From: Methanoculleus chikugoensis
GTDB lineage: Archaea > Halobacteriota > Methanomicrobia > Methanomicrobiales > Methanoculleaceae
Direction: 5' to 3'
Length of the DNA: 64,000 nucleotides
Assembly (NCBI RefSeq): GCF_019669965.1
Contig: NZ_AP019781.1
Span: forward strand, 558,001-622,000
Shown: positions 7,873 through 15,679 of the stretch, piece after piece
Layout: each line of letters starts with the position of its first letter
Numbering within the stretch: the first letter of the stretch is position 1
The notes under the pieces: generated by a model
Seen by the model: the letters and a program-made list of their open reading frames with translations, nothing else
Database searches by the model: none
What the model was told of the DNA's origin: nothing
Translations under genes and position numbers: made by a program

Positions 7873-10137
7873 TCAGTCCGTGACCCCGGTCCCCGCCGGA
7901 GCCGTGACCCGGGTGCTCCCCGCGTAGCGGTACATGATCGAGAGCACCGCCGGCAATGCGATGATCGCGCCCACGAGCGAGAACCCGATGGTGATGACCG
8001 TCACGATCCCGAAGTTAGAGATGATGTTGAAGGTCGATACGGTGAGCGCCGCAAACCCGGAGATCGTCGCCGCCCCTGAGACCGTGATCGCCATCCCGAT
8101 CTTCTGGACGGCGGTCTGGATGGCTTCGAGGTAGCCGACGCCTTTTGCCAGTTCCTCCTCACACCGCTCCATGATCACGATGGTGTACTCCGAGGCCACG
8201 CCGATGCTCATCGACCCGAGTACGGCGGTCAGCGGGGTGTAGTCGAGGCCGAGGAAGTACATGATCGCCCCGCACCAGCCTACGACGAAAGCGATCGGGA
8301 TGAGCGGCGATACGGCCCCGATCCTCCGGTAGACGAGGAGCAGGAACCCGAGGATGAAGGCGAACCCGAGCAGGGTCATGAACGTCTTGGATTCGGCGAT
8401 ATCGTCCATGAGGGCGGTGAACATCTCCCCGCTACCGGTGATCGTCACCGTCGCGCCGGCAGGGGGGTCGTTCCAGGCTATGTCGCTCCGGATCCCCTCG
8501 ATGAAAGACTTCTGGGCGTCCATCTCCATCGCGACCGTCGAGAACTTGAGGGCCGTCTCCATCCTCCCGTTGAGGTAACCCTTCAGGGTCGCCTCCGGGA
8601 TCCGGGCGACGACGGCGTCAACCTCCGCGCTCGTTGCGGGCAGGACACCTCCATTGTAGTCCCGGATCAGGGTTGCGACGCTTGTCACACCGGTCATCTT
8701 GTCGTTGTGCTCGAGTTCATACGTCCCGAACCGATCTATCCATTCGAGCATCTCCAGGGAGAGGACATCGTCCCCGGCCACGATGATCGGGACGGAGGTC
8801 GTCGACCCCATCGTCCGGGTTATCTTCTCCATGTCCTGGAGGGCGGGCATCGTGTCGGGAACGAACGTCTTCTCATCTGCGCTGATGGGAACCTTCTCGT
8901 CGAGATAGTACCCGCCTACCGCAACGACGCCGAAGATCAGGAGAACGGGAAGCGGGTGTTTTGCAACGGTATGCGCCATCTTCCCGATGAGGTGCTCATA
9001 CCGCTCGACGAGGGAATGCCCGGTCCCCGGGGCGGGGTTGACCGTCTGCGTCTCGTTCTTCGGCCGGTAGTTCGTGATGAGTCCGAAGACCGGGATGATG
9101 ACGAGCGCCGCAACGTAACAGGAGGCAACTCCTATGGCGCAGACCTTCCCGAAGTCGGCTATCATCGGCACCGGGGCAAAGAACATCGCGATGAACCCGA
9201 GGGCCGTCGCCGTCATTGCGATCAGGATCGCCGGCCCCATCTGCGTGATGGTGGTCCATACGGCCTTTGGGAGGGGGGAGTGCCGTGCCTCCTCGTCGAA
9301 CCGTGCGTGGAACTGAATCGCGTAGTCGATTCCGACCCCGATCAGCACCGGGAACGCCGCAACCACTACCATGCTGACCGGGATCCCGAAGAGGCCCATG
9401 AGCCCGAAGGTCAGGATGAGCCCGACGGTCACGACCCCGATGGGAAGGAGGCGGTAGCGGACGTGGGAGAAGAGGAGCATCACTGCGATGGTCATGAAGA
9501 CCATGGCTACAAGGATCAGCGTGCCCATCTCCGCCCCCATCGCCTCGCCCATCTCTTTCGAGAACGCCGGGTTTCCGGAGACGGTGACCGAGACACCCGC
9601 CGGAGGCTCCGATATGCTGATGATCGTCTCGATGTTTCCAAGGATCTGCTTCTGGACATCCAGGCCGACGCCCGGTTCAAGGTTGATGATGCTGATCGTC
9701 ATCAGGTCCGAAGGCAGCATCCGCTCAACGAGCTCGGGGGGAGCCTCTCTGATGATGGCGTTGATCTCCGCCGTGGACGACGGCAGGGTGCCGCCATTTG
9801 CCTGCTTCACGAGGTCGACGACGCCGGAGACCCCATCGACGTAGCGTTCGTTCCTGAGGTCTTCCTGGAGATGGTCGATATACCCGAGGATCTCGGGATT
9901 TCGGACACTGTCCGCCTCGTAGATGAGCATGATCGCGTCGGAGCCGTAGGTGTCCTTGTAATGAGCGAGGAGCGCGCCCCGGGGGGTGTCTTTGTCGATG
10001 TAGGTGTCGTCGCCGGTCTGCATCGTCACCATCGTGAGGCCGAAGCATGCCAGGAGGAAGACGGCCACCGCGACCCCGGCGACGATCCAGGTGTGGTTGT
10101 TGACGGCGTCTGCGAGCCGCTCGTAGGGGTTCTTCAT
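7873..10137 (-). CDS. RND superfamily exporter, HAE3/MMPL type (copy 2)
   Basis: 754 residues. It has the two-half RND layout, with the first helix at about residues 17-38, a large external loop to about 200, and the first helix cluster with GVGIDYAIQFHARFDEE at about 267-283. The second external loop is followed by a second cluster with GVASEYTIVIMERCEEE. It is co-linear with copy 1 and clearly similar throughout, which implies tandem duplication. The ATG overlaps the stop codon of the upstream 75-residue ORF (ATGA), so the two are probably translationally coupled. No membrane-fusion or outer-membrane partner is present, as expected in an archaeon. Substrate unknown. Confidence 0.88.
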   Translation of the reverse strand: MKNPYERLADAVNNHTWIVAGVAVAVFLLACFGLTMVTMQTGDDTYIDKDTPRGALLAHYKDTYGSDAIMLIYEADSVRNPEILGYIDHLQEDLRNERYVDGVSGVVDLVKQANGGTLPSSTAEINAIIREAPPELVERMLPSDLMTISIINLEPGVGLDVQKQILGNIETIISISEPPAGVSVTVSGNPAFSKEMGEAMGAEMGTLILVAMVFMTIAVMLLFSHVRYRLLPIGVVTVGLILTFGLMGLFGIPVSMVVVAAFPVLIGVGIDYAIQFHARFDEEARHSPLPKAVWTTITQMGPAILIAMTATALGFIAMFFAPVPMIADFGKVCAIGVASCYVAALVIIPVFGLITNYRPKNETQTVNPAPGTGHSLVERYEHLIGKMAHTVAKHPLPVLLIFGVVAVGGYYLDEKVPISADEKTFVPDTMPALQDMEKITRTMGSTTSVPIIVAGDDVLSLEMLEWIDRFGTYELEHNDKMTGVTSVATLIRDYNGGVLPATSAEVDAVVARIPEATLKGYLNGRMETALKFSTVAMEMDAQKSFIEGIRSDIAWNDPPAGATVTITGSGEMFTALMDDIAESKTFMTLLGFAFILGFLLLVYRRIGAVSPLIPIAFVVGWCGAIMYFLGLDYTPLTAVLGSMSIGVASEYTIVIMERCEEELAKGVGYLEAIQTAVQKIGMAITVSGAATISGFAALTVSTFNIISNFGIVTVITIGFSLVGAIIALPAVLSIMYRYAGSTRVTAPAGTGVTD

Positions 10138-10361
10138 GCGTGTTCCTCCGCCGCCTTTTCCCCGTACTCGCCGATGATCGCCATGGTCACCTCGTGAGCG
10201 ATCTCGCCATCGCTCCTGCCGCCGTGCTCGATCCCGTAATCGTTTGCCATGACCCGGAGTCTTGCGGGGTCGAGTATCCGGTAGCCGCGGCCGCCCTCCC
10301 CGGATTTAACCGTTATCGTGAGAACGGACGAGAGCAGAGATGTTGCCGGCTCTTCGTCCAT
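10134..10361 (-). CDS. small ORF resembling a CO dehydrogenase (CooS/AcsA) helical segment, coupled to the exporter
   Basis: 75 residues from ATG 10361 (MDEEPATS). The stretch GYRILDPARLRVMANDYG followed by IEHGGRSDGEIAHEV resembles, residue for residue in pattern, the helical linker of anaerobic Ni-CO dehydrogenase (for example DYKITDPDKLRRIAQRLG...GKDD..LAKEV in AcsA, quoted from memory). No cluster-binding cysteine motif or active-site domain is present, so it cannot be a CO dehydrogenase by itself. The stop overlaps the exporter start by 4 bases. The frame stays open upstream (to 10553) without another start, which may be further eroded CODH sequence. It is either a domesticated small protein or a decaying gene fragment. 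Confidence 0.55.
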   Translation of the reverse strand: MDEEPATSLLSSVLTITVKSGEGGRGYRILDPARLRVMANDYGIEHGGRSDGEIAHEVTMAIIGEYGEKAAEEHA

Positions 10362-10504
10362 GGCGAGACGGTGCAGCAGGGCTACAGCCCGCCGGCAGTC
10401 CGGCGGGGGGACAAATCCCGCTTCGATCCAGACCTGGTCTGTCTCCTCAATATGCTGTTCTTTGCAGGATATTTTGCGATAAACCGGCCTTCTGCACGGA
10501 GATT

Positions 10505-10580
10505 CTCTGGAACCCCGGCAGGATCCGGTATTGCAGGTGGTTGCGCAGTTCACGTCTCTCCTCGTAATAAATAGCTCTTC
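10505..10580 (-). promoter_or_regulatory. duplicated promoter/leader block, exporter copy 2
   Basis: The minus strand reads a TATA-like CTATTTATTA (10565-10574), then GTGAACTGCGCAACC and the hairpin CCGG-ATCCTG-CCGG (10514-10527). It corresponds element by element to 7700-7775. The small ORF at 10361 starts about 150 bases downstream of the hairpin, so the transcript would have a long 5' leader. Confidence 0.5.
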
Positions 10581-11334
10581 TGCTGGAGGTTATATTTTTG
10601 AGAGACAGAATATCAACCTGCTGCAACTCGGGCGAGGACTGGAACCGGACTCTGGTTCCCGGCAGGGTTTCCTGCAACCGGTCGGTGCCGGAGAACCCGG
10701 GAGTTCGAGATTCGCCCGCATATACAGAGGTTGTCGTGCAGGAGCCATTCACCTGCGGCGAGGTCCGCCATGTCATCATCAAGGAGGCAACCTTTTCCGG
10801 GAACGGGCCGCTCTCGGCTCTCACCCGGAGGCAGAGATCTTTTACTTGCGGCAAAGCGCTACGGGTATCCCCGAACGATCACGACCGGCATCTCGCAGAA
10901 AAGTCGGGCGCCGGCAAGACCGTCGCGATGAGTGCCTGTGCCGGGGCGAGGGGCGGCCGCTGCCCGAGAGGCGTATCGGGAGGCGGGCGGTCCGGGCGAC
11001 GGTTCCGTCACGCCCGATCCCCGGCCGGCCGCTGCCGCTGGATACGCTCCAGGGCATGCCGATGATGGCTCTCCCGGCTTTCGGAGGGTGGATACATCCG
11101 AGCATCTGTTCAGGTGGTATCGCTCTTCTATGCTGCTCCCGTTCGCTCTTGCTGGAACAGCCTTCTTCGAAGGTGGGTATGCCCGATCAGGCTCTCCAGC
11201 ACGTTTTGCAGGGAACCGGCTCACTGACGGTGTGGATCCGGCCTCTGACAGGAGACTGCTCCGGTGAAGGGCAGTCTTGCGAGGAGAGTCGAACCCTCTC
11301 TCGCTGACATCCATCTCTCTTCGGAACTCATAAG

Positions 11335-11349
11335 TTTGTTGCAACCAAA
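11335..11349. promoter_or_regulatory. operator-like palindrome upstream of the TrmB-like gene
   Basis: TTTGTTGCAACCAAA has a perfect 8-base palindromic core, GTTGCAAC (11338-11345), with T and A flanks. It lies between an AT-rich TATA-like CATAAG and the ATG at 11360, where an archaeal autorepressor would bind. A GTTG...CAAC-type inverted repeat also precedes the second TrmB-like gene at 37170-37191. Confidence 0.4.
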
Positions 11350-11359
11350 TGAAGGTGCA

Positions 11360-12112
11360 ATGACTGCTGAGATTGTTCCCGGGCTCCGGGCTCTCGGGAT
11401 GAACGAATATGCGGCAAGCGTCTACTCTACACTTGTCGGGCTGCAGAAAGCGACCGCACGGGACATCCACGAGGTGAGCGGGGTACCCCGGGGACGGATC
11501 TACGAGATCTTAAATGATCTGACCCGACGGGGGTTCATCGCGGTCGAGGAGGGATCCCCCACCTCTTACTACGTGCTCGACATCGACGTGGTCTTCGACC
11601 GGCTCAAAGAAGACTACACCCGCACCCTCGACGAGACCCGCGAGACGTTGAAGAGCCTCTCGGTCAAACCGCGTCTTCCTCCCGATTCGTTCTTCATTCT
11701 CAGGAGCGGCTGGGCAATCGAGAACCATATCTCCTCGCTCTTTCGCCGGGTAAAGAAGAGCATGGTGATCCTCTGCTACGACCCCGGTTTCCTCCGGAAG
11801 CACTATGCGGCCATCAAGCCGCTCGAGCGCAAGATCGACCTCTACGTGGTCGTACGGAAGAAGGAAGATTATGTCGACATCAGGCTTCCGATCTACGAGG
11901 CCAGAGGAACCGTGCTCGATCTTCTTGAATCTTCGCCTATGAACGAGTCCGTGATTGGCCTGAGGAAGGATGTGTGTACGATACTGGTCGACGGCCGGGA
12001 CTTCCTCGTCATCGCCGCTGCAGGCTCCGGGCGGCACGCGGTGATCGGGTCGGATATGCCGATCATCGGGTATCTGCAGAAGACGATCGTCGAGCGGCTC
12101 ACCAGATCGTGA
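11360..12112 (+). CDS. TrmB-family transcriptional regulator
   Basis: 250 residues. The N-terminal winged-helix domain (about residues 5-75; LGMNEYAASVYSTL, ATARDIHEVSGVPRGRIYEIL, LTRRGFIAVEEGSPTSYYV) is typical of TrmB. A coiled-coil-like segment follows, then a C-terminal effector-like domain of the phospholipase-D-like type seen in this family (WAIENHISSLFRRVKKSMVIL). The effector is unknown; characterised TrmB proteins sense sugars. GAAGGTG just upstream supports the start at 11360; the frame extends upstream but with poor coding quality. Its 3' end meets the serpin gene convergently across a strong hairpin. Confidence 0.85.
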   Translation: MTAEIVPGLRALGMNEYAASVYSTLVGLQKATARDIHEVSGVPRGRIYEILNDLTRRGFIAVEEGSPTSYYVLDIDVVFDRLKEDYTRTLDETRETLKSLSVKPRLPPDSFFILRSGWAIENHISSLFRRVKKSMVILCYDPGFLRKHYAAIKPLERKIDLYVVVRKKEDYVDIRLPIYEARGTVLDLLESSPMNESVIGLRKDVCTILVDGRDFLVIAAAGSGRHAVIGSDMPIIGYLQKTIVERLTRS

Positions 12113-12137
12113 GACGGCGGCCGGTTGCCGCCGTCTC
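12111..12137. terminator. 11-bp hairpin between convergent genes
   Basis: GAGACGGCGGC / CGGTT / GCCGCCGTCTC is a perfect 11-bp stem with a 5-base loop. It begins at the stop codon of the TrmB-like gene and lies just beyond the stop of the serpin gene on the other strand. There is no T-tract. It may act as a bidirectional transcript end or 3'-end stabiliser. Confidence 0.45.
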
Positions 12138-12151
12138 TCCCCGACCGCCCC

Positions 12152-13456
12152 TTACGCGCTCTCCGGGTTGACGACCCTCCCTGCAAAGAGGACCGTGCCG
12201 GAATCCTCCTCGACGATGAGGAAGACGAACGGGTGGTCCGCCCGGAAGACGGGCGTGGTATCCTCCCCGGGCGCACTCTTTATGTTCATGACGACTCCGG
12301 TCGCCGCCGCGGCCTCGGTGCCCTCCTCGTTCACGTCGACAAACGCCTTGTGAAAGACCTCGTTGATGAAGAGCATGTCTGTCCCGTCCATCCCCGAGAA
12401 GTCGGCATCGTCGGAGAACGCCGTCGGCATCCCCATCGCTGCGAGCACCGGGCTGAGGCTGTACTCCGTCTCCAGCGTGAACTTCGGGAAGACGACCCTG
12501 ACGCGCCGGTCGGTCAACGAGTCCCGGAGTTCGTCGAGTTTTTCGGGGGCGAGAGCCTCTTCCGCCGCCGTCAGGTTCTCCTCCCGCGGAAGGAGGACGA
12601 GCATCGAGAGTTCGGTTCCGTCGGCGTGCGCATACGGCATCCTGAGCACCTGGAGGGTCCCGGTCTCGGCATACCCGTAGATCGCATCCTCGTCCGTGCG
12701 GTGCATCATCGGAACCCGGACCGTCTCGCCCGGGGCGACCCGGAACTCCTCTTCGGTCGTCTCGGCGGGGTCGAACTGCTTGACCCAGGTGCCCTTGAAG
12801 TAGACTGCGTTCGTGATCACGAGCCGGGTCATGGCGTCGATCGATCCCGCCGGGAGGAGATCGCGGATCTTATCTTCGGTCTTCTCCTCCACCCAGCGGT
12901 TGATCGTCTGCCGCGACGGTTCAGCGTCGTTGGCGAAGTCGAGGTTTGTGACGTTTGCCGCATACCACCGTGCGGCCGTATCGACGTACTCCGGGAGGAA
13001 CGAGTAGGTCTCCTCCGCCCAGAGGGCATTTGCGGTGCGGAGAGTGTAGTTCTCGTCCCCGTTGTTCAGGGCGGCATCGAGCCCGGCAAACCCGGCTCTC
13101 CGGAGGGTCTCGTTCACCGGGAGGTGGAGCACCGACCCGATCTCGTCGGCGGTCGTGCCCCGGGCGCCCTCGTAGGTGATCGCGAGGGCCGAGGAGATGC
13201 TGTAGGGCGAGAAGAAGATGTTTTTGCCCGCATACGCCGGGTCGTCCGCAATCTGCCGGTAGAGATCGGCCGCGAACCGGTTGTTCCCCGCCGAGACGTT
13301 GCCTGCGCCTTCTGCGGCCGGGTCCGACGTCTCCTGCCCGGCGGGAGGAGCCGACTGCCCGGATGTCGTTCGCGACATATCGGTGCATCCCGCGGCGACG
13401 CAGCCGAGCACGACAAGCCCTGCGAGAAGCAGCAGGCTGATGACCTTTCTGTTCAT
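12152..13456 (-). CDS. serpin, secreted lipoprotein (protease inhibitor)
   Basis: 434 residues. A signal peptide ends in the lipobox VAAGC (Cys24), followed by a Ser/Pro/Gly-rich linker, so the inhibitor is probably tethered outside the cell. The serpin fold starts near residue 58 (NNRFAADLYRQIADD, NIFFSPYSISSALA). The hinge of the reactive-centre loop, EEGTEAAAATG (residues 377-387), has the small residues at P12-P9 typical of inhibitory serpins. By the usual register from the P15 Gly, P1-P1' is Lys393-Ser394, which predicts inhibition of trypsin-like proteases. FRADHPFVFLI and VLFAGRVVNP are the conserved C-terminal strands. Serpins are patchy in archaea, so transfer is possible. Confidence 0.93.
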   Translation of the reverse strand: MNRKVISLLLLAGLVVLGCVAAGCTDMSRTTSGQSAPPAGQETSDPAAEGAGNVSAGNNRFAADLYRQIADDPAYAGKNIFFSPYSISSALAITYEGARGTTADEIGSVLHLPVNETLRRAGFAGLDAALNNGDENYTLRTANALWAEETYSFLPEYVDTAARWYAANVTNLDFANDAEPSRQTINRWVEEKTEDKIRDLLPAGSIDAMTRLVITNAVYFKGTWVKQFDPAETTEEEFRVAPGETVRVPMMHRTDEDAIYGYAETGTLQVLRMPYAHADGTELSMLVLLPREENLTAAEEALAPEKLDELRDSLTDRRVRVVFPKFTLETEYSLSPVLAAMGMPTAFSDDADFSGMDGTDMLFINEVFHKAFVDVNEEGTEAAAATGVVMNIKSAPGEDTTPVFRADHPFVFLIVEEDSGTVLFAGRVVNPESA

Positions 13457-13737
13457 GGAGTGCGATATGGTATCCCGGATAATTATACCTGGCGTTAACG
13501 ACGAAGGTTTTCGGAGCCTCGCAAGGACGGTTCATCACCTCAATGCAGCACCTCTCTGAGGATCTCGCTGCCCGCCGGGGGTACCATCGAAGGGTTGTCT
13601 GGTAAAGAGCCGTGCCCGTATACGGCAGGATGAACGGGTATCTCCCTCCCATGGCGGTGTTTCCGGGTAACCTCTCATGGTGCAATAGTATATATCAGCC
13701 ATGATCATGAGTAGGCCGCGGGTCAGGAGCGAGAACA

Positions 13738-14406
13738 ATGAAGGTTATTGGGATCAACGGGAGCCCCCGGGGCGAGAATAGCCAGACAAAGCGTCTCATC
13801 GATGCCGTCCTGAACGGCGCACAGGAGGCCGGTGCAGACGTTGAGACGATCCACCTTATATACTATGATTTTAAATTCCGGAATGCCTGCAGCATCTGTC
13901 TTCAACAGGAGAAGTGCGTATTCCTGGACGACTTCCCTCGGGTCTATGCAAAGATCAAGGAGGCAGACGGCATCGTTCTCGGATCGCCAGTATATATCGA
14001 TCTCGTCACCGCCCAGATGAAGATGCTCATCGATCGGATGGCAGATGGGATCCAGTGCCAATCGCTTTCCGGAAAATACGGATGTGCGGTTGCTACATCG
14101 GGCGATCATGCGGAGGGATCGGTGGTCACCTATCTGAATCACTTCCTCCAGATGCTGGGGGCCAATCCAGTGGGAGGGGTGGGTGTGGCCCTGGGAAGGG
14201 ATAGCCATGCTATAGAGAAGGCAGAAGGTGAGGCCCGTGAACTGGGAAAAACCCTGGCTTTTTCCATCCAGACCCGGCGAAAAGACCCCGCCCTGGAGGA
14301 GTTTCACCAGCGGTACCGGAAAAGGTTTGAGGATGTCCTGTCTGGAGAGAAGCCCGAATGGCCTCTTGACTACGATTACTGGGTACAGCAGGCGTGGCTA
14401 TGGTGA
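13738..14406 (+). CDS. NADPH-dependent FMN reductase / iron-sulfur flavoprotein family
   Basis: 222 residues with a flavodoxin-like fold. MKVIGINGSPRGENSQT is the FMN phosphate-binding loop, and GSPVYIDLVTAQMKMLIDR is a conserved second region. Cys51, Cys54 and Cys60 (CSICLQQEKC) recall the cysteine motif of this group but lack the full compact four-Cys motif of methanogen iron-sulfur flavoprotein Isf, so a 4Fe-4S cluster is uncertain. It probably works as a cytosolic flavin-dependent reductase, with redox partner unknown. A TATA-like AGTATATATC near 13687 and GGAG near 13727 support the start. Confidence 0.85.
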   Translation: MKVIGINGSPRGENSQTKRLIDAVLNGAQEAGADVETIHLIYYDFKFRNACSICLQQEKCVFLDDFPRVYAKIKEADGIVLGSPVYIDLVTAQMKMLIDRMADGIQCQSLSGKYGCAVATSGDHAEGSVVTYLNHFLQMLGANPVGGVGVALGRDSHAIEKAEGEARELGKTLAFSIQTRRKDPALEEFHQRYRKRFEDVLSGEKPEWPLDYDYWVQQAWLW

Positions 14407-14450
14407 AACTCGTATATGGTCCGTCACCGCAGCACTTCAATCACACCTAT

Positions 14451-14483
14451 GAGCATGCCCGGGAAACAGCCCCGGGATTGCTC
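14451..14483. terminator. imperfect hairpin downstream of the flavoprotein gene
   Basis: GAGCATGCCCGGG / AAACAG / CCCCGGGATTGCTC can form a stem of about 11 pairs with two mismatches. It lies about 45 bases after the flavoprotein stop and about 50 bases before the next gene, so it could be a terminator for the first or a leader structure for the second. Confidence 0.35.
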
Positions 14484-14530
14484 ATAGTCCTGGCACCGCC
14501 AGGATGCAGTCGTTTCCGATGTGATGATCC

Positions 14531-14953
14531 ATGGTGATAATGCCCGATGCCCTCATTGCGCTCCTGAAAGACTGGCATTCCGTCCCCGTCGCGACCACCG
14601 GAGCCGATGGGGTGCCCAATGTTGCAGCCAAGTCGGTTATGGTCAGGGATCCCGAGACCATCATCTGGGGCGAACTCTATTTCATGCAGACCCACGAGAA
14701 CCTCTTGCGGCATCCTGTTGCGTCGCTCTGCGTCTGGGAATGGACCCCGCCGTTTACCGCGTACAAGGTGAAGGGGCGGGTCGTGATCCACAGGCATGAC
14801 GAGGTAACAGCGGCGCTTGACAGAAGCGTCTGGGCCGGGCACACCGGGGAGTTCGCGGCTCGCATTGAAGGGATGGCAGCGGTCGTCCTCACGGTCGAAG
14901 AGATTTACGACCAGACTCCCCGGCTTGAGGCAGCAGGAAAGCGAGTTGCGTAG
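14531..14953 (+). CDS. pyridoxamine 5'-phosphate oxidase-like flavin-binding protein
   Basis: 140 residues with the split beta-barrel pattern of the PNPOx-like family: an N-terminal helix, VPVATTGADGVPNVAAKSVMVRD, then WGELYFMQTHENLLRHPVASLCVWE. These proteins bind FMN or F420 and reduce varied substrates; most archaeal members are uncharacterised. In-frame ATGs at 14531 and 14540 are both possible starts, and neither has a strong ribosome-binding site. It follows the flavoprotein gene on the same strand but across a hairpin, so cotranscription is uncertain. Confidence 0.8.
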   Translation: MVIMPDALIALLKDWHSVPVATTGADGVPNVAAKSVMVRDPETIIWGELYFMQTHENLLRHPVASLCVWEWTPPFTAYKVKGRVVIHRHDEVTAALDRSVWAGHTGEFAARIEGMAAVVLTVEEIYDQTPRLEAAGKRVA

Positions 14954-15243
14954 ATCTTATGGGTGAACCACCCCGCGCTCTCGGACGAGGATGGGTTACT
15001 CTCCAATCTTCGGGTTCTGGTTTCCTGCCACCAAAGTGCATCCTGCCGATATATCCGGATGTGTGCGGTATCATCTTTGGTAAGCCGTTTCTCGGCGATC
15101 CCATGCCGGATCGGTGCGCCGACATACCTCCTGTCCGGCGAGTTGCAACGACCGCGATCCCCGGGTTGGTGCCGTGAACGCCTCTCCCGTGCAGACGAGA
15201 TTATGTAACGGTATTAGATAGAGAATCGGAACAGAAATAGGAA

Positions 15244-15316
15244 GGCCAGGGCCGAGATTCGAACCCGGGTCGAGGGATCCACAGTCCCTTAGGATAACCG
15301 ACTACCCCACCCTGGC
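15244..15316 (-). tRNA. tRNA-His (anticodon GTG)
   Basis: On the minus strand the 5' GCCAGGG pairs with 3' CCCTGGC, with the unpaired discriminator C at 15244. The anticodon arm GGGAC-TGTGGAT-CCC carries GTG, and the T-arm contains GGGTTCGAATCTC-like sequence. The base before the acceptor stem is T, so the G-1 needed by histidyl-tRNA synthetase must be added after transcription. CCA is not encoded. An AT-rich CAATTATTG lies upstream as a likely promoter. Confidence 0.93.
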
Positions 15317-15679
15317 AAGGTACTCACAATAATTGGCAGTCGGATTTGATTAAGGTATCTCTCCGGCGTGCCCGTGTTAGATGCCTCGCGGGGTGCCGCC
15401 GACGCACATCCGGCCGGGACTCGTGAGCGGTGCCGCGATGGCAGCCGGGAACCCGGCTGCCGTACCACCCCATTCGGCCGCCTCCGCTCGCAGGAATAAG
15501 CAGCGGGGCGAATTATTAATAGATGCCATGTTCAATAACGTACCAGTGCTCCGGGCGCCGAGCGACGCCCCGGGGGTAGGGGAATCGCCCTGAATCCGGC
15601 GTGATTCGGAAAAAAGCGGTCAATATCTCAGGATTTTTCGGATCTATTCGTTCATACCGATATACCGAAAGTGATTATC
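15317..15679. other. intergenic region upstream of infB with hairpins
   Basis: 363 bases without a supported gene; the open frame at 15381-15593 has no family signature. Visible elements are a perfect 9-bp hairpin GCAGCCGGG-AA-CCCGGCTGC (15441-15460), a TATA-like AATTATTAATAG (15510-15522), and then a GC-rich segment 15545-15612 with GGGCG...CGCCC and GAATC...GATTC pairing. The last part could be a structured infB leader or a small RNA. Confidence 0.4.

Larger units (their letters stand above)
10362..11359. other. ~1 kb region without a supported gene
   Basis: Open frames here (for example on the + strand at 10531-11307 and 10598-11065, and on the minus strand at 10859-11470) have biased, Arg/Ser/Gly/Pro-rich translations, no recognisable motif and no good initiation signals, so none is called. 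The part at 10505-10580 is the leader of the exporter operon. 11280-11306 contains a GC-rich inverted repeat, and 11328-11359 holds the promoter of the TrmB-like gene. The remainder may be decayed coding DNA. Confidence 0.4.

Noticed and set aside
8707-10197. 496-codon open frame on the + strand opposite exporter copy 2
   Set aside because: Same shadow effect; no motif and mirror-like codon pattern.
10531-11307. 258-codon open frame upstream of the TrmB-like gene
   Set aside because: Low-quality translation, overlaps a conserved promoter block, no family signature.
11276-11310. T-arm-like hairpin with GGTTCGA on the minus strand
   Set aside because: No acceptor stem, D-arm or anticodon arm can be built around it; not a tRNA.
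12125-13498. 457-codon + strand frame opposite the serpin
   Set aside because: Serpin motifs on the minus strand are unequivocal; the + frame is a GC-driven shadow.
15381-15593. 70-codon open frame before infB
   Set aside because: Pro/Ala/Arg-rich, no ribosome-binding site and interrupted by hairpin and TATA-like elements.
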